Below, one piece after another: positions 22,651-35,092 of a stretch of DNA of 64,000 nucleotides (its first letter is position 1; every line of letters begins with the position of its first letter). Location of the stretch: positions 4,787,070-4,851,069 of the forward strand of contig NC_066587.1 in NCBI RefSeq assembly GCF_905475345.1, given 5' to 3'. Below the pieces are notes generated by a model that was not told the origin of the DNA, did no database searches, and worked only from the letters and a program-made list of their open reading frames with translations. Source of the DNA: Vespula vulgaris. Its lineage: Eukaryota > Arthropoda > Insecta > Hymenoptera > Vespidae. The translations under genes and the position numbers were made by a program.

Positions 22651-22653
22651 AAG
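22597..22653. repeat. (GA)n microsatellite
   Basis: GA run with several AAG interruptions. Confidence 0.9.
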
Positions 22654-24174
22654 ATTAGAAACGTCCAAGGAGAGACACTTTAAGCGGAGGCGCGACGATC
22701 TTCTTCCTTAGTCACTAAATCACGCGATTCTAAGCTCACACAGAAGAGAGTTTATAAATGTATCTCCCACGCCCTCCACTGTCTGGCTGGATTTCTCTCT
22801 TTGGATCCTCTTGTTCTTCTTTCTCTGTCCTACGTCTATCTCTCTTTCTCTCTTGATCTATCTTACTTTCTTTCGTCCTTTTTTTCTCAACGGCACACAC
22901 CGTTGTATTACGTGCGAACGTTTTGGAAGAGTAAATTAATTTGCTTCTTTCTCGACGCGTCGTCCTCTCGTCGTTGTTCTCGAGCGAGTCGTTGCTTTTT
23001 GACTCGTTTACATAGGCGTCGACCATCTCGATGTCGGCATCATCTCAAGTTTTAATCAATTTCTATGAATCGATTAAGATATAGTTTATTACACGAGACA
23101 CATATCGATCTCTTCGAGTCGGTCAAATTTATATCCCATTGAATTTTCGTATGACCGCGTAATTTTTTAAATAGCGTGAATACTGAGGAAATATATCTCC
23201 GCCCATGAAAGGGGAGTCTTCGTGTAAAAGCAACTGCTGCTGTAGTCGTCGCCGTCTCGAGTGAACGCGCGCAAAAATGCTCGAAGAGTTGCGAGAATTA
23301 CGGCGCGATAGTGGAAGTAAGAATGTTAGTTGGCTGGAAGGACGAAGATTTATAATTTTAATGTCGCTCGTCGCCTCTGTTCCGCACGAAAAAGGTTTAA
23401 ATGCGTGCGAGTCGTTGATGGTGCGACGATGATCGAAGCGTTTAGCGGGTCTCTCTTCGTTAGTAACGGGACAAGGAACGCTTAACGATCGTCTAATCGC
23501 TCTACTAGAACGAGAAATTCTAATTAAATCGCGGTGCCAGGATTTTCCTTGAATAATCTAGGAGAATCTTTCGCTTGACTGTGTGAGAAGCAAGACACGA
23601 TATTTGAAATCGATGGTCTATAGAAATCAGTAATGGTCATAATAAGTCTACTAATGTATCCTGTGAATCGTATTTTTCAAGTTTCCTCTTACACATTAAC
23701 CTACGATTTACGTCTTTTCCTTTCTTTCCTTTTCTCTTTTTGTTTTCTTTTCTTTTTCAAGCAACCGTCGTAGTAGTAAACTAATAAGACTAATAAGTAT
23801 AGAAGTAAGAAAGTTGTACAAGCGAAGTGTCCAAAGCTAAGCACATTCGGCGCTAAGCTATTCGGTGCGAGCAACAAGGAATGACGGTGTTCGCGAGGAG
23901 AGCGTGAAAATAGACGCTCAATGCCTCATAGTCGCAAGAGAGAGAGACCGTAAGCGCGACACGCCTGCCAACGCCTGTGCGCCCAGCTTGACTGTTATGA
24001 ACAGCTATAATAACAGTGCTCCGCTCGCCTTCACCAAGGAGTGGCCCTCCTCATTAATGGAACACCCGCGAGACTATGAATCGTCATGGTTTCCCTGCTT
24101 CGAGTGAACGAAACCCCAGGGCATCTGCGAAATGCGAATGAATGTACGAAGCGAGTCGCGTCTTTCGAGATTAT

Positions 24175-24218
24175 CCCTCTCCCTCTCTCCCTCTCTCTCT
24201 CTCTCTCTTTCTCTCTCT
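24175..24218. repeat. (CT)n microsatellite
   Basis: CT run with CCC interruptions at the left. Confidence 0.9.
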
Positions 24219-25307
24219 GGACTTTCTCCCTCTTTCGTTGCGCTCGTATTGTAACGCCGATGACAATAATAGCCAGGACAAGTAGTCTGCGACCGCGTCC
24301 GGATGAGAAATGATCGGCCCCCGGAATCGCCTCGAAAATTGCCCGGAGTCGATTTATGTCTCGTTATTTGGATCATCTCGATCCCACGAACAACGATAAA
24401 TCTCCTCGTCCTTCCCCGTGCTCGCTCCAAATTTACTGCCCTTTTTATCGATACCGCGCTTTAAGTACTCGCGTGAAACCCTCGCTCTCTTTCTCTCTTT
24501 CTCTCTCTTTTTCTCTCGCGTAGGCCTCTGCGAATAGTAATTGCTTTTTAATTGGCGCTTCGCGAGTCTCTCTTTGCTCCTTCCTTTAGCTCGATCATCG
24601 CGAAACTCTTGGAACATTTTCTTAGCCCTTAAAACGCTCGAGTAAAAATAACGATTTCTTCTCAAGTAACGTTAATCTTTTCTTTTTTCAGTTATTCCAG
24701 AATCTCGATTCGTTGAAACGATATTTCGGAACGTTATGCCCTATGAAATGTTGCAAACTATTATATATTGTCCGTATTATGTCAGTGACGGTCGGAAGCT
24801 GCGAACGGACTGACGATATCTATCTCGGACGTTTGATTTATGACCGCTCCGCTTCGGGCTCCCTCGTAAACGTTATATTAACATTCTCCTAGTGGGCGCA
24901 TCGTAGAATTTTCGGAAGAAGATCCGAGAACTCATAAAGCGAATATGCTTGAACTCGGATTATCCGCCCGTCGATTATTCGGATTGCCAATTAACCGAGT
25001 CACCGAAATCCTGGAATTCGTCGTTATTTTCGTACGCTTTCATGCGTATTAGTTCGTGTCACATTTATTCCTATTCTCACATAAATATTCCCTTAAATTC
25101 ATTCCATAGATACTTGTTTTTCCATAGATATTTGCGTTCGTCCGTATCGATCCAACGAAATTTCCTCGTTATCCGAATCTCATTTGTCCTACAAATTCTC
25201 AAGTAGCAGAAAAGGACTGTTATCATCGTTATCGTGCTCTTATTTTTCTTACAGACGAGTACCTAGACGTTGGCGGTGCGAGTGAGGGCGTGCTGACGTG
25301 AGACGCC

Positions 25308-25430
25308 ATGACGCTGAGTGCGTTCCAAAAATACGACGGCACTTTGGCACGGCATACTCTGCGCCCACTGAGTTTAGCGGTTGTTTACATCGATAAAGAA
25401 GCTGTTTCAAGTGCCATTCCGGGCCATTAG
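25308..25430 (+). CDS. Candidate 40-aa small ORF after a strong acceptor
   Basis: A strong acceptor (CTTATTTTTCTTACAG) ends at about 25254. The first ATG after it, at 25308, has GCC before it and opens a 40-codon frame: MTLSAFQKYDGTLARHTLRP, then LSLAVVYIDKEAVSSAIPGH, stop. The position suits a small ORF in a 5'UTR or long non-coding RNA exon, or a short peptide gene. No family is recognised. The surrounding block has few repeats and is GC-richer than its flanks. Confidence 0.17.
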   Translation: MTLSAFQKYDGTLARHTLRPLSLAVVYIDKEAVSSAIPGH

Positions 25431-28183
25431 TGACCTCCTACATTATCTAGAAATCCAACGGAATCTCGGGATATCCCGTGAAAACTGGATAAGCTAACAC
25501 GTCTCTTTCTTCATCATTATATCTCAATAAAGATGCTAAGAGTTATCGGTGTAATTCACTTGATACTAATCAAATTTCATTTCTACATTGACATAATTCA
25601 TAAATTCGTGCAACTTGGAGGAAGAAATTAATGCTCACGTGAAACAACTACACGCGCTCGTAGGGTCTCGAGAAAAGATAGTTGTTTTCGGGTTTATGCG
25701 ATGCGCCGAGTGACGTTTAGTGGGTGTTTTCGGTTTCCGTTTTGGTTCCGAAACGAGGTGTTAATTCGTTCGCTCGAAAACGCTGGATCACGGAGTCGTG
25801 TCGACAGTTGTGAATTATTATTACGTTCCACTTCGTCGCCACGTATGATTCGTGAGAACGAGGTAACAGTATTTTTCTTTTTCTCTTCTCTCTTTCCTTT
25901 TTTTGTTTTTCCTTATCGAGATAATGATTCTCCGCTTTTTGATGAAGTACGCATAGTATCTGCATAGGTCGCTTTTCTCTGTTGATAGAAACGAATCGTT
26001 TGAATCTGTCGGTCCCATCTGTCGGATGGAAATAACAATAAATTTAATGACGAGTAGTAGCGACTTTCACGAAATAAACAAATACGTAGACTTCCTACGG
26101 TGATAGAGATCGATCAGAAACGAGTTTCGTTCTACTTGGTTCGCGGAATGACGGATAAGATAATTTAGATGGACTTTCGGATAACGCCTTGACGGTTTCA
26201 TCGTTATTCAAGCAGAAAAAGATATCCTCTAGAAGAAACATTTATCGATAAATAAATTTATAATAATGATAAAATAGGTTTATAATGATCTGTAAGACCG
26301 AGCATCGTTCGCACAGTGAAGGACGAAGAGAGAAAAGAACTTTTCTTTTCTGTAATTATTCTACTGCGGTCTTGAAGTTTTCCATGTTGTCGGGATAACT
26401 GACATTGCTTCTTCATAGTCGAGTTCCATAGTTATTATATTCAGGTTGACTTCAGCGATGCTCAACATTTTTTTCCATGCAACATTACGAAATTAACGTG
26501 GATTCTCTGTTGGTAGCAAGACTATCAAACTACTTCGTCTCTTGACTCGAGAAAAGGCAACCTACAGCATTCCATGCTTGCTCGTTCTTCCAACGGTGCT
26601 TCTTCTTATTAAAGTTGAAATCTCGACGCTTCGTAGGGCGTCCATCTTTTCTGTAGTTGAGTAAGTTTCAATAAAAATTATAAGTCTCTATCGCTAACAT
26701 AATCGTATAACGTTCGAGGAATATCCTAGTAGACCATTTCAACTTCAATATGGTAATATCATGTTTATCTTATCCGATTGAATTTAATCTCCTAATTGAA
26801 TTTTCCCGGAGTCGAGATTTAGTTAAATCGATTTCTCGGACACGAGAACGGTAGATTCGTTTCATTTCCATCAAAATCATTAGATCCATTTTCAAAATAA
26901 AATTGACAAATATACAAATATATTATAATTGCTCGTTTAATAGTATAGGATAGAAGTTCATTCGGAAAGGTGACTAAAGTAATCGTATATTTTAAATGTA
27001 TGCCTGCTTAATAACACATCGGGTTTATCTGCCGTGACAACTATTTCTTCTCCTAAATCACTATCTAAATGCTATGCCGACTAATATATATCATCCGAAC
27101 GTTGTAGAACCTGTATTTAAGCCATCGATGGCGACTGAAAAAATTTACGCCCGGTACCATTATAATCCCATTAGCGTTGTTCGTTTGGCTAAAGTGTCTC
27201 TCTCCGCTCGTAAATACGCGTCGACCGTATCATTAACGCGTATTTCGCCCTGGGATTTCAACCTATGTGGGAGTTCGTTCTTGATATGTTTAAGAACGCT
27301 TACGAAAGATCCTAGATTTCTCTTAATTTAATAGGATCCTGTTACTTATTTCTTCGTTTCTATGGAAGCAACGATAACGTAGGTTTACTACTATTACGTT
27401 GAAAATTTTCAAGCATGCTTTGTGCATACAGAGGTATCCAACTATTCTTTATAACATAAATATCTCTTGAAGAAAGGTACGTAGGTACTGCGATAGATTC
27501 GTTGCTGCTACGTCCGGTGGCTCGCCCAGCTTTAACTAATACTAGTATCACTATATTTCAAACTATTCCACGTTTCAGCGATATATCATAGCGATGCATT
27601 TAGCTGTCATCGCTGAAAATACCAACGACGCGGAACTGGACGAACGGAATGTGCTGCGTTCGAACAATGTAATAAACGGCCAATGTTCCCCGTGTTCTCT
27701 AATTCCGCGTGCCACTTAAAGCGGCCGACATCTCCGACTTTTCGTCGCCCATTGTCTAGGCATTTATAAGTATCCCTAACTTTCACGAGGTTAAAAGAAA
27801 GGAAAAAAAAGGAAGGAAGAAGAAGAGGAAAAAAGAAAAACAAAAAGAGAATAAATATGCGTTTCGCGCGGTTGAACGCATCTGCCATGTGGGTGTTACC
27901 AGTAAATCTTGCGTACCATGATATGTCAGACAAACTGTCACACGGTACGCCGTTTTACAATGGCATTACCGTGCATACATGTATCCATACTTATATATAA
28001 CACATATGTACATAGACACGAGTGTCGCGAAAGCGTGGGTTAACGTTTACCGGCATTGTACAAGAAGCTTTGTAAGAGACGAGTTTAAAGTCTCCGACTG
28101 AGAGTTAACAGATGCACCCTAAAATCGAGAAACGTCCGTCGACAGTAGAACACGTCGCTGAGTTTGCCTGGAATTGTGTGTAA

Positions 28184-28213
28184 AAGAGAGAGAGAGAGAG
28201 AGAAAGAGAGAGA
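28184..28213. repeat. (GA)n microsatellite
   Basis: First of three GA arrays within 700 bp. Confidence 0.9.
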
Positions 28214-28312
28214 CGAATGCTTTTGTGCGAGCTACGTCTTCATTTCTTGCGACTTTACGAGAAGGAGAGAATCAAATGTACACTCGTAGCTTTTCGAGTC
28301 GAATCTTTCGAA

Positions 28313-28316
28313 AGAA

Positions 28317-28350
<34 letters not shown>
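28313..28350. repeat. (GA)n microsatellite
   Basis: Second array of the 28-kb cluster. Confidence 0.9.
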
Positions 28351-28499
28351 TGAAAAAGACTAAATACTACATTATAGTCATCTTTATTAAGAAAATGATT
28401 TATTAACAAATACAATAAAGAACAAACTTATAGCGTACATTTATAAACGTAAATCTCTCGATCGTTCTTTCTCAAAAAGCAATAAAAATTTCATTTCGT

Positions 28500-28690
28500 A
28501 GTCGTCGCGGACAAACGAGCGTCATTAATATCGGTGTTTTCTCGGGTTTCGCACGTATGTCCGCTCGTCGGTAGACCATTATGCGATTTTACGCGACGAG
28601 CATAACGTTCCCCCGGCTCCGGTCGCCCGCCACTCTACTTGAATATTTTGCAACTCGCGTGAAATCTAATTAGTCTGAAAAATGATAAAC
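28500..28690. promoter_or_regulatory. Repeat-free block with paired AT-core motifs
   Basis: A GC-mixed block flanked on both sides by (GA)n arrays contains CATTAATATC, CATTATGCGATTTTACG and AAATCTAATTAG. It is a possible regulatory element by composition only. Confidence 0.13.
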
Positions 28691-28800
28691 TTTGGTAAGC
28701 TCGGTGTGGATCGTAGGGTAGGACAAGAAAAGACCGAACGAATTGACGTTAATTACTTTTTTATGTGCGCTTCTTGGTAAAGTGGTTCATCGTGTGGGAG

Positions 28801-28824
28801 AAAAGAAAGAGAGAAACAGAGAAA

Positions 28825-28881
<57 letters not shown>
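28801..28881. repeat. (GA)n microsatellite
   Basis: Third and longest array of the 28-kb cluster, with AAA interruptions. Confidence 0.95.
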
Positions 28882-28882
<1 letters not shown>

Positions 28883-28991
28883 TATGATAGTAAGTAGGGA
28901 GTGAAGAGAAAAGAGAGGAGAACTAACGCGGACTTAATCGACTTTTAATGCGTATTAAGTCGCGCGCGAATCTATCTCTCTTACTCATTCA

Positions 28992-28992
<1 letters not shown>

Positions 28993-29022
<30 letters not shown>
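28993..29022. repeat. (CT)n microsatellite
   Basis: Opposite orientation to the (GA)n array 110 bp to its left, so the two can pair as a long inverted repeat. Confidence 0.9.
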
Positions 29023-29037
29023 GCGTGCACAGAGGCT

Positions 29038-29517
29038 ATGGCGCTCTGTGGAAAGCGGAAATCTGTTGAAGGGCGCTCGAGGCTATCCGTAACGTTCTCA
29101 GCATCATTCGAGACGAGACGAGAGCAAACCAGACTCGGCTTCAGACTCGGCCGAGACGTTTTACCCAGACGAGCCGGATCGACGCGGAGGATCTCGCGAA
29201 AAGCGAGAAGAGTCGACACGAGAGAAGAAGCAGCGTATTCCTGGTCGACCGCGCAAAAACGGGCCTCGACCGCATTTTTGGCCGTGTGCGTGCGAACGAT
29301 ATCGAAGAGGAAGAGGAAGAGGAGGAGAAAGGCAGCGGGGGAGGAAAAAGAAGAAGGGTTCGTTCTCTCTCTCTCTCTCTCTTTCTTTCTCCTTCTTTCT
29401 CTTTCTCTTTTAACGAACGAAGAAATGGATGATGCGTCTGCATCCTTTGGAGACGAGAAGAATATGGTCGCCTGGGGGATAGCAGATGGTTTCCCTTTTT
29501 CTACGCCGAGCGTATAA
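29038..29517 (+). CDS. Weak candidate ORF, basic, 160 codons
   Basis: The frame runs from ATG in a fair context (G at -3, G at +4) through a GC-rich block, with Arg-rich and Lys-Arg-rich parts, then a (CT)n tract, and ends GFPFSTPSV. The opposite strand is also open across the same block (29525-28989). This shows that high G+C and repeats suppress stops here. No domain is recognised. Confidence 0.1.
   Translation: MALCGKRKSVEGRSRLSVTFSASFETRREQTRLGFRLGRDVLPRRAGSTRRISRKARRVDTREEAAYSWSTAQKRASTAFLAVCVRTISKRKRKRRRKAAGEEKEEGFVLSLSLSFFLLLSLSLLTNEEMDDASASFGDEKNMVAWGIADGFPFSTPSV
29364..29410. repeat. (CT)n microsatellite
   Basis: CT run decaying to CTTT units. Confidence 0.9.
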
Positions 29518-30092
29518 CCTAACACGGCGAAAAAATTTTTACTCTCGCGGCACTGTCAAAATCACTGAGAGAGGAGCTCTTATTTATTGGAGACAGGTTG
29601 CTCATTCGTGTTCCATCTCTTTACATTTTTCTTCCTGCTTCGTAACCGTACTTGGCTTTCAAAGGAAATACTTCGAAAAGGACAGCGTGTGTAAAAATAA
29701 CTCGTTCATTCGTTAATCGTAAGGAGAAGGAGAATATATTTGTTCGTTCGTTCGGTTTTTACTTCTTCTCCTCTGTTTTTTTTATTTTCTCTCTTTTTTC
29801 TTTTTTGTTTTTTTTTCTTTCTTTCTTTTCTTTTTTTAGCAATTTCAAAAGAAAGAAAATCAATTTCTCGTTGTCGAAAAAAGAATCGAGAGCCGGTCTA
29901 CGTTTGGCCCCGACGAAGAGCGATCTAAGTTTGCCACAAACTCGGACAACTCTGATATATTAGTTTCATGCGCTGTTACATAACCGTGGAGATCTTCGCC
30001 ATCGCATACTCGACGTCAGCCTCGTCGCTGTGGATGAAAAGTCGTGCTCTACGAGAATGCCTCCATCTTCTCTTTTTCCTTTCTCTTCCCCT

Positions 30093-30099
30093 TCCTCTC

Positions 30100-30137
<38 letters not shown>
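30093..30137. repeat. (CT)n microsatellite
   Basis: Nearly pure CT run. Confidence 0.95.
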
Positions 30138-30139
<2 letters not shown>

Positions 30140-30299
30140 CGTCGTTGAGTCTATGGCAAATTCGCAACGTTTTAGCCCACCTTGCCACACCAGACACTCT
30201 TCTTCTCGTTCTCCTCTTCAAATCATTAGTTTTAACGATCCGACGAACGATCGCTTAGAACGTCTTTCGACTATTAAACGTACCAGTCGTCGTTTATGA

Positions 30300-30369
30300 G
30301 AGAGGGAGAAAGAGAGAGAAAGAAAGAGAAAAAGAAAAGAAGAGAGAGAGAGAGAGAGAGAAAGAGAGA
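30300..30369. repeat. (GA)n microsatellite
   Basis: Interrupted GA run, inverted relative to the CT run 160 bp to its left. Confidence 0.9.
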
Positions 30370-31039
30370 ACAATTATTAATAGGTCTTTTGCTACTGCGA
30401 ATGTTTGACGATCGAAATGTCCGAACTCGCGTCGAAAAGTATTAGAAACTTGTCGAGAAGTTACGATCGACAATATCTGAGAGTTTCTTTTTATTGACGA
30501 CGCAATGTCGAATATATTCTCGCCGTTCGCCGTCATACTTTCTATGTAAATTAGTCAACGATGAAGGAGAGAAACTAAGAGAAAAAGGACCAAAAAGAAA
30601 TAAAAATAAGAAGAGCAAGATAAGGAGAAAGAGAGAAAGAGAGATTCAGCTTACTTGCCCGCAGCTATCTTTTACGAGACGTATAACATACCTACACGTA
30701 TACTTGTATATTCCCTCGTAAAATTGTCAATGACGATGATTACCGCACAATTACAAGTTCGCGTATCGGGCAGCTATTAAAAGTATAACTGGGAGGATCC
30801 CGAGGAAAATAATTTCTCTCGATTATTCGTTCGTCCGTCGTAACGTCGTACGTTCAAAGATTCTCGCTAATCGACGTCTTTCGTAATCTCGATTCTTGTT
30901 GCGTGCCTGCGATTAGCGCGAGGCACCTTTGGACGATTTAAAACGGTGCATATGAAGTGCGAACAAGTTTTAACGATCGTATATTATCGACGATTTCGAT
31001 TTTCCACTAAATCGTTTTCTACCATACTTCTTCCCTTCA

Positions 31040-31070
31040 CTTTCTCTCTCTCTCTCTCTCTCTCTCTTTT
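31040..31070. repeat. (CT)n microsatellite
   Basis: Pure CT run. Confidence 0.9.
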
Positions 31071-33123
31071 TCCTTCTTTCTTTTTTAACATACGTTCGCG
31101 TTAGTTACTTAGCTTGAGCAACATGGATCACGTTTGCATCGATTTTCTCGTATCTTGCGGGATTTGACGTATCGCGGTGTTTAAATCGCGGACCTGTTTT
31201 ACAAGGTATTTCGATCGTAAAAAGAAATGACAGAAAGAGAGAGAAAGAAAAAGATAGGTCGTAGATCGCAATATGCGTAAAAAAGAAATCGATACCGATT
31301 CGATACCGATTCGAATCCACGAACTGGTTACGTCCACTTGATAACGGGACAGAGAGATTTCTTCATGAATTTTCATATTCGAAACGGAGAAAATTAATCA
31401 AAGGCGAATCAGATAAGCTTTGGAAAGGAAAGTATGTTGGGGAAGTGAAAGAGAATTCCAAAGGGGTAGGAAAAGTAATCTTTCGTCGGCATCTCGCATT
31501 ACATCAGATTAGATCGCGAATATTTCGTGGCGAACAACGTCGAGGTAAAGACTTGCGTGTCGTCTTGGCTTTCGAGAGAACAACGGAGTAGGTGGTGAGA
31601 GATAGAGAAAGGAAGAAGCAGATAAAGAGAAAGAGATGGAAAGAGAAAGAGAGAAAAGCGAGAATAGATGTCAACTCGCGTTCCGTTGTTTCGTCTCGAA
31701 ACTCCACGACACTTCGGCATGACGGGTACACGTGTACGATTGTTGTCCGTTCTCTCCCGAGAGGCCACCCACCTTAACCACGTTATCGTGCTCACGAGAA
31801 TACAAGAGAAAGAGAAAAAGAGAGAGAATGAGAGAGATAGATGGAAGAGAGAAGAATGGAGAGATAGAATAGATCCCAGAGGAAGATGCGAGCTTTGCCG
31901 CAGCGCGAAATCTCTGTTCATCGTACGTCGAGATCCTCGGCACCGTGCTATATATTATCGTCGTTATTATTACACCTTCGCCACCCCCGACAACGACCGA
32001 GCGGCCAATAAAACATCTTTCTCTCTCTATATCTCTCTCTTTCTCTCCCGTTCTTGCGCCATCAACGGACTAGCGTCATCATCAATTTCAATGATTTAGT
32101 AAATACTTTTAACAAGATTAATTGCAACGTATATATCAAACTCCCACACGGATATATTATACCCATGCGTCTAAGATATATGTATGTACGAGGATAATTT
32201 TGATAAAATTATCTTTCGGGAAATGCTTCGGTACTGATATTAAAAATGTTACACTAAGTTATAAACGTGTTATTCAGCGATTCGCTTTTCATTTAAGATC
32301 TTTAGAATAGAAATGAAGTAGGAAATACTACGTAGCTGTTAACGATCAACGTTCTTACATTATCAGCTCGTTCGCGACGACGATCGTCGTAGTCTTTCCG
32401 GAATCGTTTGGACTTACCCGTGTCATCCGTCGAGCAAGGCTAATCGAAACACGAGTGTTCCGTTTTGAACATAGACCCGACGTACTTTGACGTTGGAAGG
32501 CTTTTCCGTCGTTGAACAATATTCAACACGAGCGACGATCTTACAAACGAGTTAGCGAGCGTCACACAAGCCGGCCATCATAAATTATATTTCATACGCC
32601 GTTGGAACAATGCACGTGACGGAGATGACTACCACTGCGCCTTCTCTTTACTATCTCTCTTTTTGCCAGGCCCTGGTTTCTATCTGTCTCGTTAAATCCA
32701 CGCCCGTCCTTTCGCTACTTCTTAGAGACGATTAACGCGCGAACCAGCTTATTAATCACGCGTCATTGTTCGCCAACTTGTGTAGTACGTCTTACAAGAA
32801 AAGTAAGGCCTCATAGGCTTTATATAAAACAAAATTACACATTGTACATCCGACATCAACTTCATCAACTACCTGTCCAATTACGTTATCAAGAGACATT
32901 TGATTTTGATATGAAATATTCTTTTTCTCGACGTACATCATACATCATACGAAAGCCATTCGGGGTAGCAAAATACTACTACTATATAATGCATCCTCGG
33001 TTGGATTCCTTTGGCACCGAACGTATCTACTCCCAAGTGTAATTCCACCATGCTGCTCCCGTTGCTCCGAAAGTTCGCGCGGACCGATGACGGCAATATC
33101 GCCGAGCTACATGGTACTTACTC

Positions 33124-33193
33124 TTAACACGTTGCATACCCGGGCTATTTTCACGTAACTTTCCATTCAGGCCACATGGGCCATATATGGCCC
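33124..33193 (+). mobile_element. Possible solo piggyBac-type end with internal palindrome
   Basis: TTAA at 33124-33127 is followed by CACGTTGCATACCCGGG. About 50 nt in lies the perfect 16-bp palindrome GGGCCATATATGGCCC (33178-33193). TTAA followed by a CAC- or CCC-starting end and a subterminal repeat is the layout of piggyBac-type elements. No matching right end and no transposase were found, so this could be a remnant, a deletion product or chance. Confidence 0.25.
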
Positions 33194-33539
33194 CACGTTA
33201 TTGCACTCATTGTAAACGCTTATGAAAGATAATTTATGATATTTATAAAACTAAAAAAATAATTAGTGGACAGAGAAAGGTGTAATATATAATATGCACT
33301 ATAAACACGAAACATATAATTACTGTTATTAATTAAAATATGTTTCTTCAGCATGTATCCAACGAATTTCTCAAGAGTAAATATTCCGTATAGTAATAAA
33401 TGACCTTTGAGAGAAAGTCCAACGATCCGTCAAGGGTGTGCAAGCCGAATCTTTCGATAAACAGTAATATAAACTCTTAATAAGAAACAACGAATGAAAT
33501 TAAAAATATACAATTGATAACTTCAAGATATTAACACAG

Positions 33540-33563
33540 TTATAACAGTACGCTCTGTTATAA
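33540..33563. repeat. Inverted repeat, 9-bp arms
   Basis: TTATAACAG and CTGTTATAA flank a 6-nt loop (TACGCT). It lies about 350 nt from the GGGCCATATATGGCCC palindrome, in the same A+T-rich block. Confidence 0.6.
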
Positions 33564-34011
33564 GTCGAAAACGATCTACTATGTCGCGTGACCTGTCAAT
33601 GGGCAACGAAAATTGCATCGTAAGTATACGAAAATTATGCATCCACTGATGACATTATAAAGTATTTCTTGAACGCGTCTCATTTTACGTAAAATGACTG
33701 CAACGATTTTAATAGAAAATTCGATGTGATCCAGCGGAGTCCACGTGGCATTCGATGTATTAACGCCGACTAAGAGTTATCTCAGAATATTTTCTGATTT
33801 ACATTGTTTAGAATCGTTAAACTCTTCATTCAATTCTCAACAATTTCAGCATCGTTACAAAATCTGCAAGCTCGACGACGGAAAGCAAATGAAAAAAAGA
33901 AAAGAGAAGAAAAGAAAACAAGAATTAATGATCGATCGGTTATTAAACGAAATTCTATGAAACAAAAAGTTATATCGTTTAAATAAAGAAAAACATCGAT
34001 CAGAAAGTTGG

Positions 34012-34032
34012 ACAAATAATAGTATTATTTGT
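34012..34032. repeat. Near-perfect palindrome, 10-bp arms
   Basis: ACAAATAATA and TATTATTTGT are separated by a single G. It lies 30 nt upstream of a TATATAAG sequence at 34065-34072. Confidence 0.6.
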
Positions 34033-34360
34033 AGTCTAAGCGACGAGCTTTTTCCTCGATAGCTTATATAAGCGAGACAACGTTGGATGGTACCGAAAAC
34101 CACACGAAAAAGAGGACGTCTAGTGGCGTCGTAGCAGAGCGTCGCGACGGTGCAAAGTTTGCGGACAGACAGACGGGCAGCCACCCACGCGACGCTCCGC
34201 TGGCGTTCTCCATTTATCCGTCCACCCTGTCGTACGTCTTGGCAATCGCGAAACGATGTGACCGACGTTTTCGCACACACGTACCACTTCTCTTCTCTTT
34301 TCTTCGCAGAATCCACAAGCGAGGACTATCATCGTTCATTCCGCAGCCTCCTCTACAAGC

Positions 34361-34440
34361 TCTTCCTCTCTCTTTCTCTCTTTCTCTCTTTCTCTATTTC
34401 TCTCTCTCTCTCTTTCTGTCTCTCTATCTTTCTTTCTCAC
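34361..34440. repeat. (CT)n microsatellite
   Basis: CT run interrupted by TTT, TAT and TGT. Confidence 0.9.
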
Positions 34441-35092
34441 ATTTTCACGAGTCTCCGCATCCTCGTACTCTCGATGTCACTTTCGGTCGACGTTGCGAGC
34501 ATATTCAAACCCTCGACTATTCTTCGTTACTATTTCAAGCTCGTGTATTCACGAAGATTGTACAACTCTGGTGGCACTCTCCTGGCCTTTATCCAGGGCG
34601 ATCGTCCAATCGAAAGGATCGTCCTCGTAGTACAAGGCACGAGGACGACAGAATCCTTCTCTCCTTTCATGTTAATCATTCAAGATTAACAGTTCATGAC
34701 AAGAAGCTAGATAAAAACAAGAAGGAAAGCAACTTTTTCTCCTTCTCGTTAAATCCTCCTGTCTTTATTTTTTCCCTTCTTTCTTTCTTTCTCTTTCTTT
34801 TCTTCTTTTTCTTTTTTCTCTCTTTATATTTCTCCTCGCTCATCTCTATAGATCTAATCTATCGTTCGAGATCTAGGATTAGCTTATCGATCATTGTCAA
34901 GTTAGAAACCAGCTTAGTCACTTTCGCGCTACTCCCGTGTTTTCAACGCGCGTAGATATATATCTGTATTTTATGTCTCGAATCATTAATAGATCGAAAA
35001 AATGTTGATCGATGTGTTATCGATTCGTACTTGAGAAAAATGATTTTGTTTTTTCTTTGGATGCAAAAAAATCTAGTAGGCTAGCAGGTTCG

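Larger units (their letters stand above)
20640..25250. other. Non-coding stretch
   Basis: It contains (TAC)n at 21.9 kb and (TA)/(CA)n at 22.3 kb. An acceptor (TCTTTTCTTTTTTCAG) ends at 24691, followed by 66 open codons to TAG at 24890-24892 that read LFQNLDSLKRYFGTLCPMKC at the start. There is no partner exon and no domain, so no CDS is called. Confidence 0.3.
25431..29000. other. Non-coding stretch
   Basis: An 85-codon ATG frame at 27074-27331 and a minus-strand frame at 27933-27607 show no recognisable domain. A purine-rich tract lies near 27.79-27.85 kb, and (GA)n arrays cluster from 28.18 to 28.88 kb. Confidence 0.35.
29520..33120. other. Non-coding stretch, microsatellite-rich
   Basis: Mixed (CT)n and (GA)n arrays account for nearly all of the long frames. 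A TATATAAAAC at 32821-32830 has no recognisable gene after it. Confidence 0.35.

Noticed and set aside
23865..24107. 80-codon plus frame ending SSWFPCFE
   Set aside because: The start is GTG, the only good ATG leaves 36 codons, and no splice pair or domain supports it.
31300..31320. GATTCGAATCC resembling a tRNA B box
   Set aside because: There is no matching acceptor stem, D-arm or A box at tRNA spacing. The motif is just a palindrome in this context.
34083..34955. 290-codon plus frame with a Ser-Leu-rich centre
   Set aside because: The centre is a (CT)n array, the start is TTG rather than ATG, and the ends have no domain.
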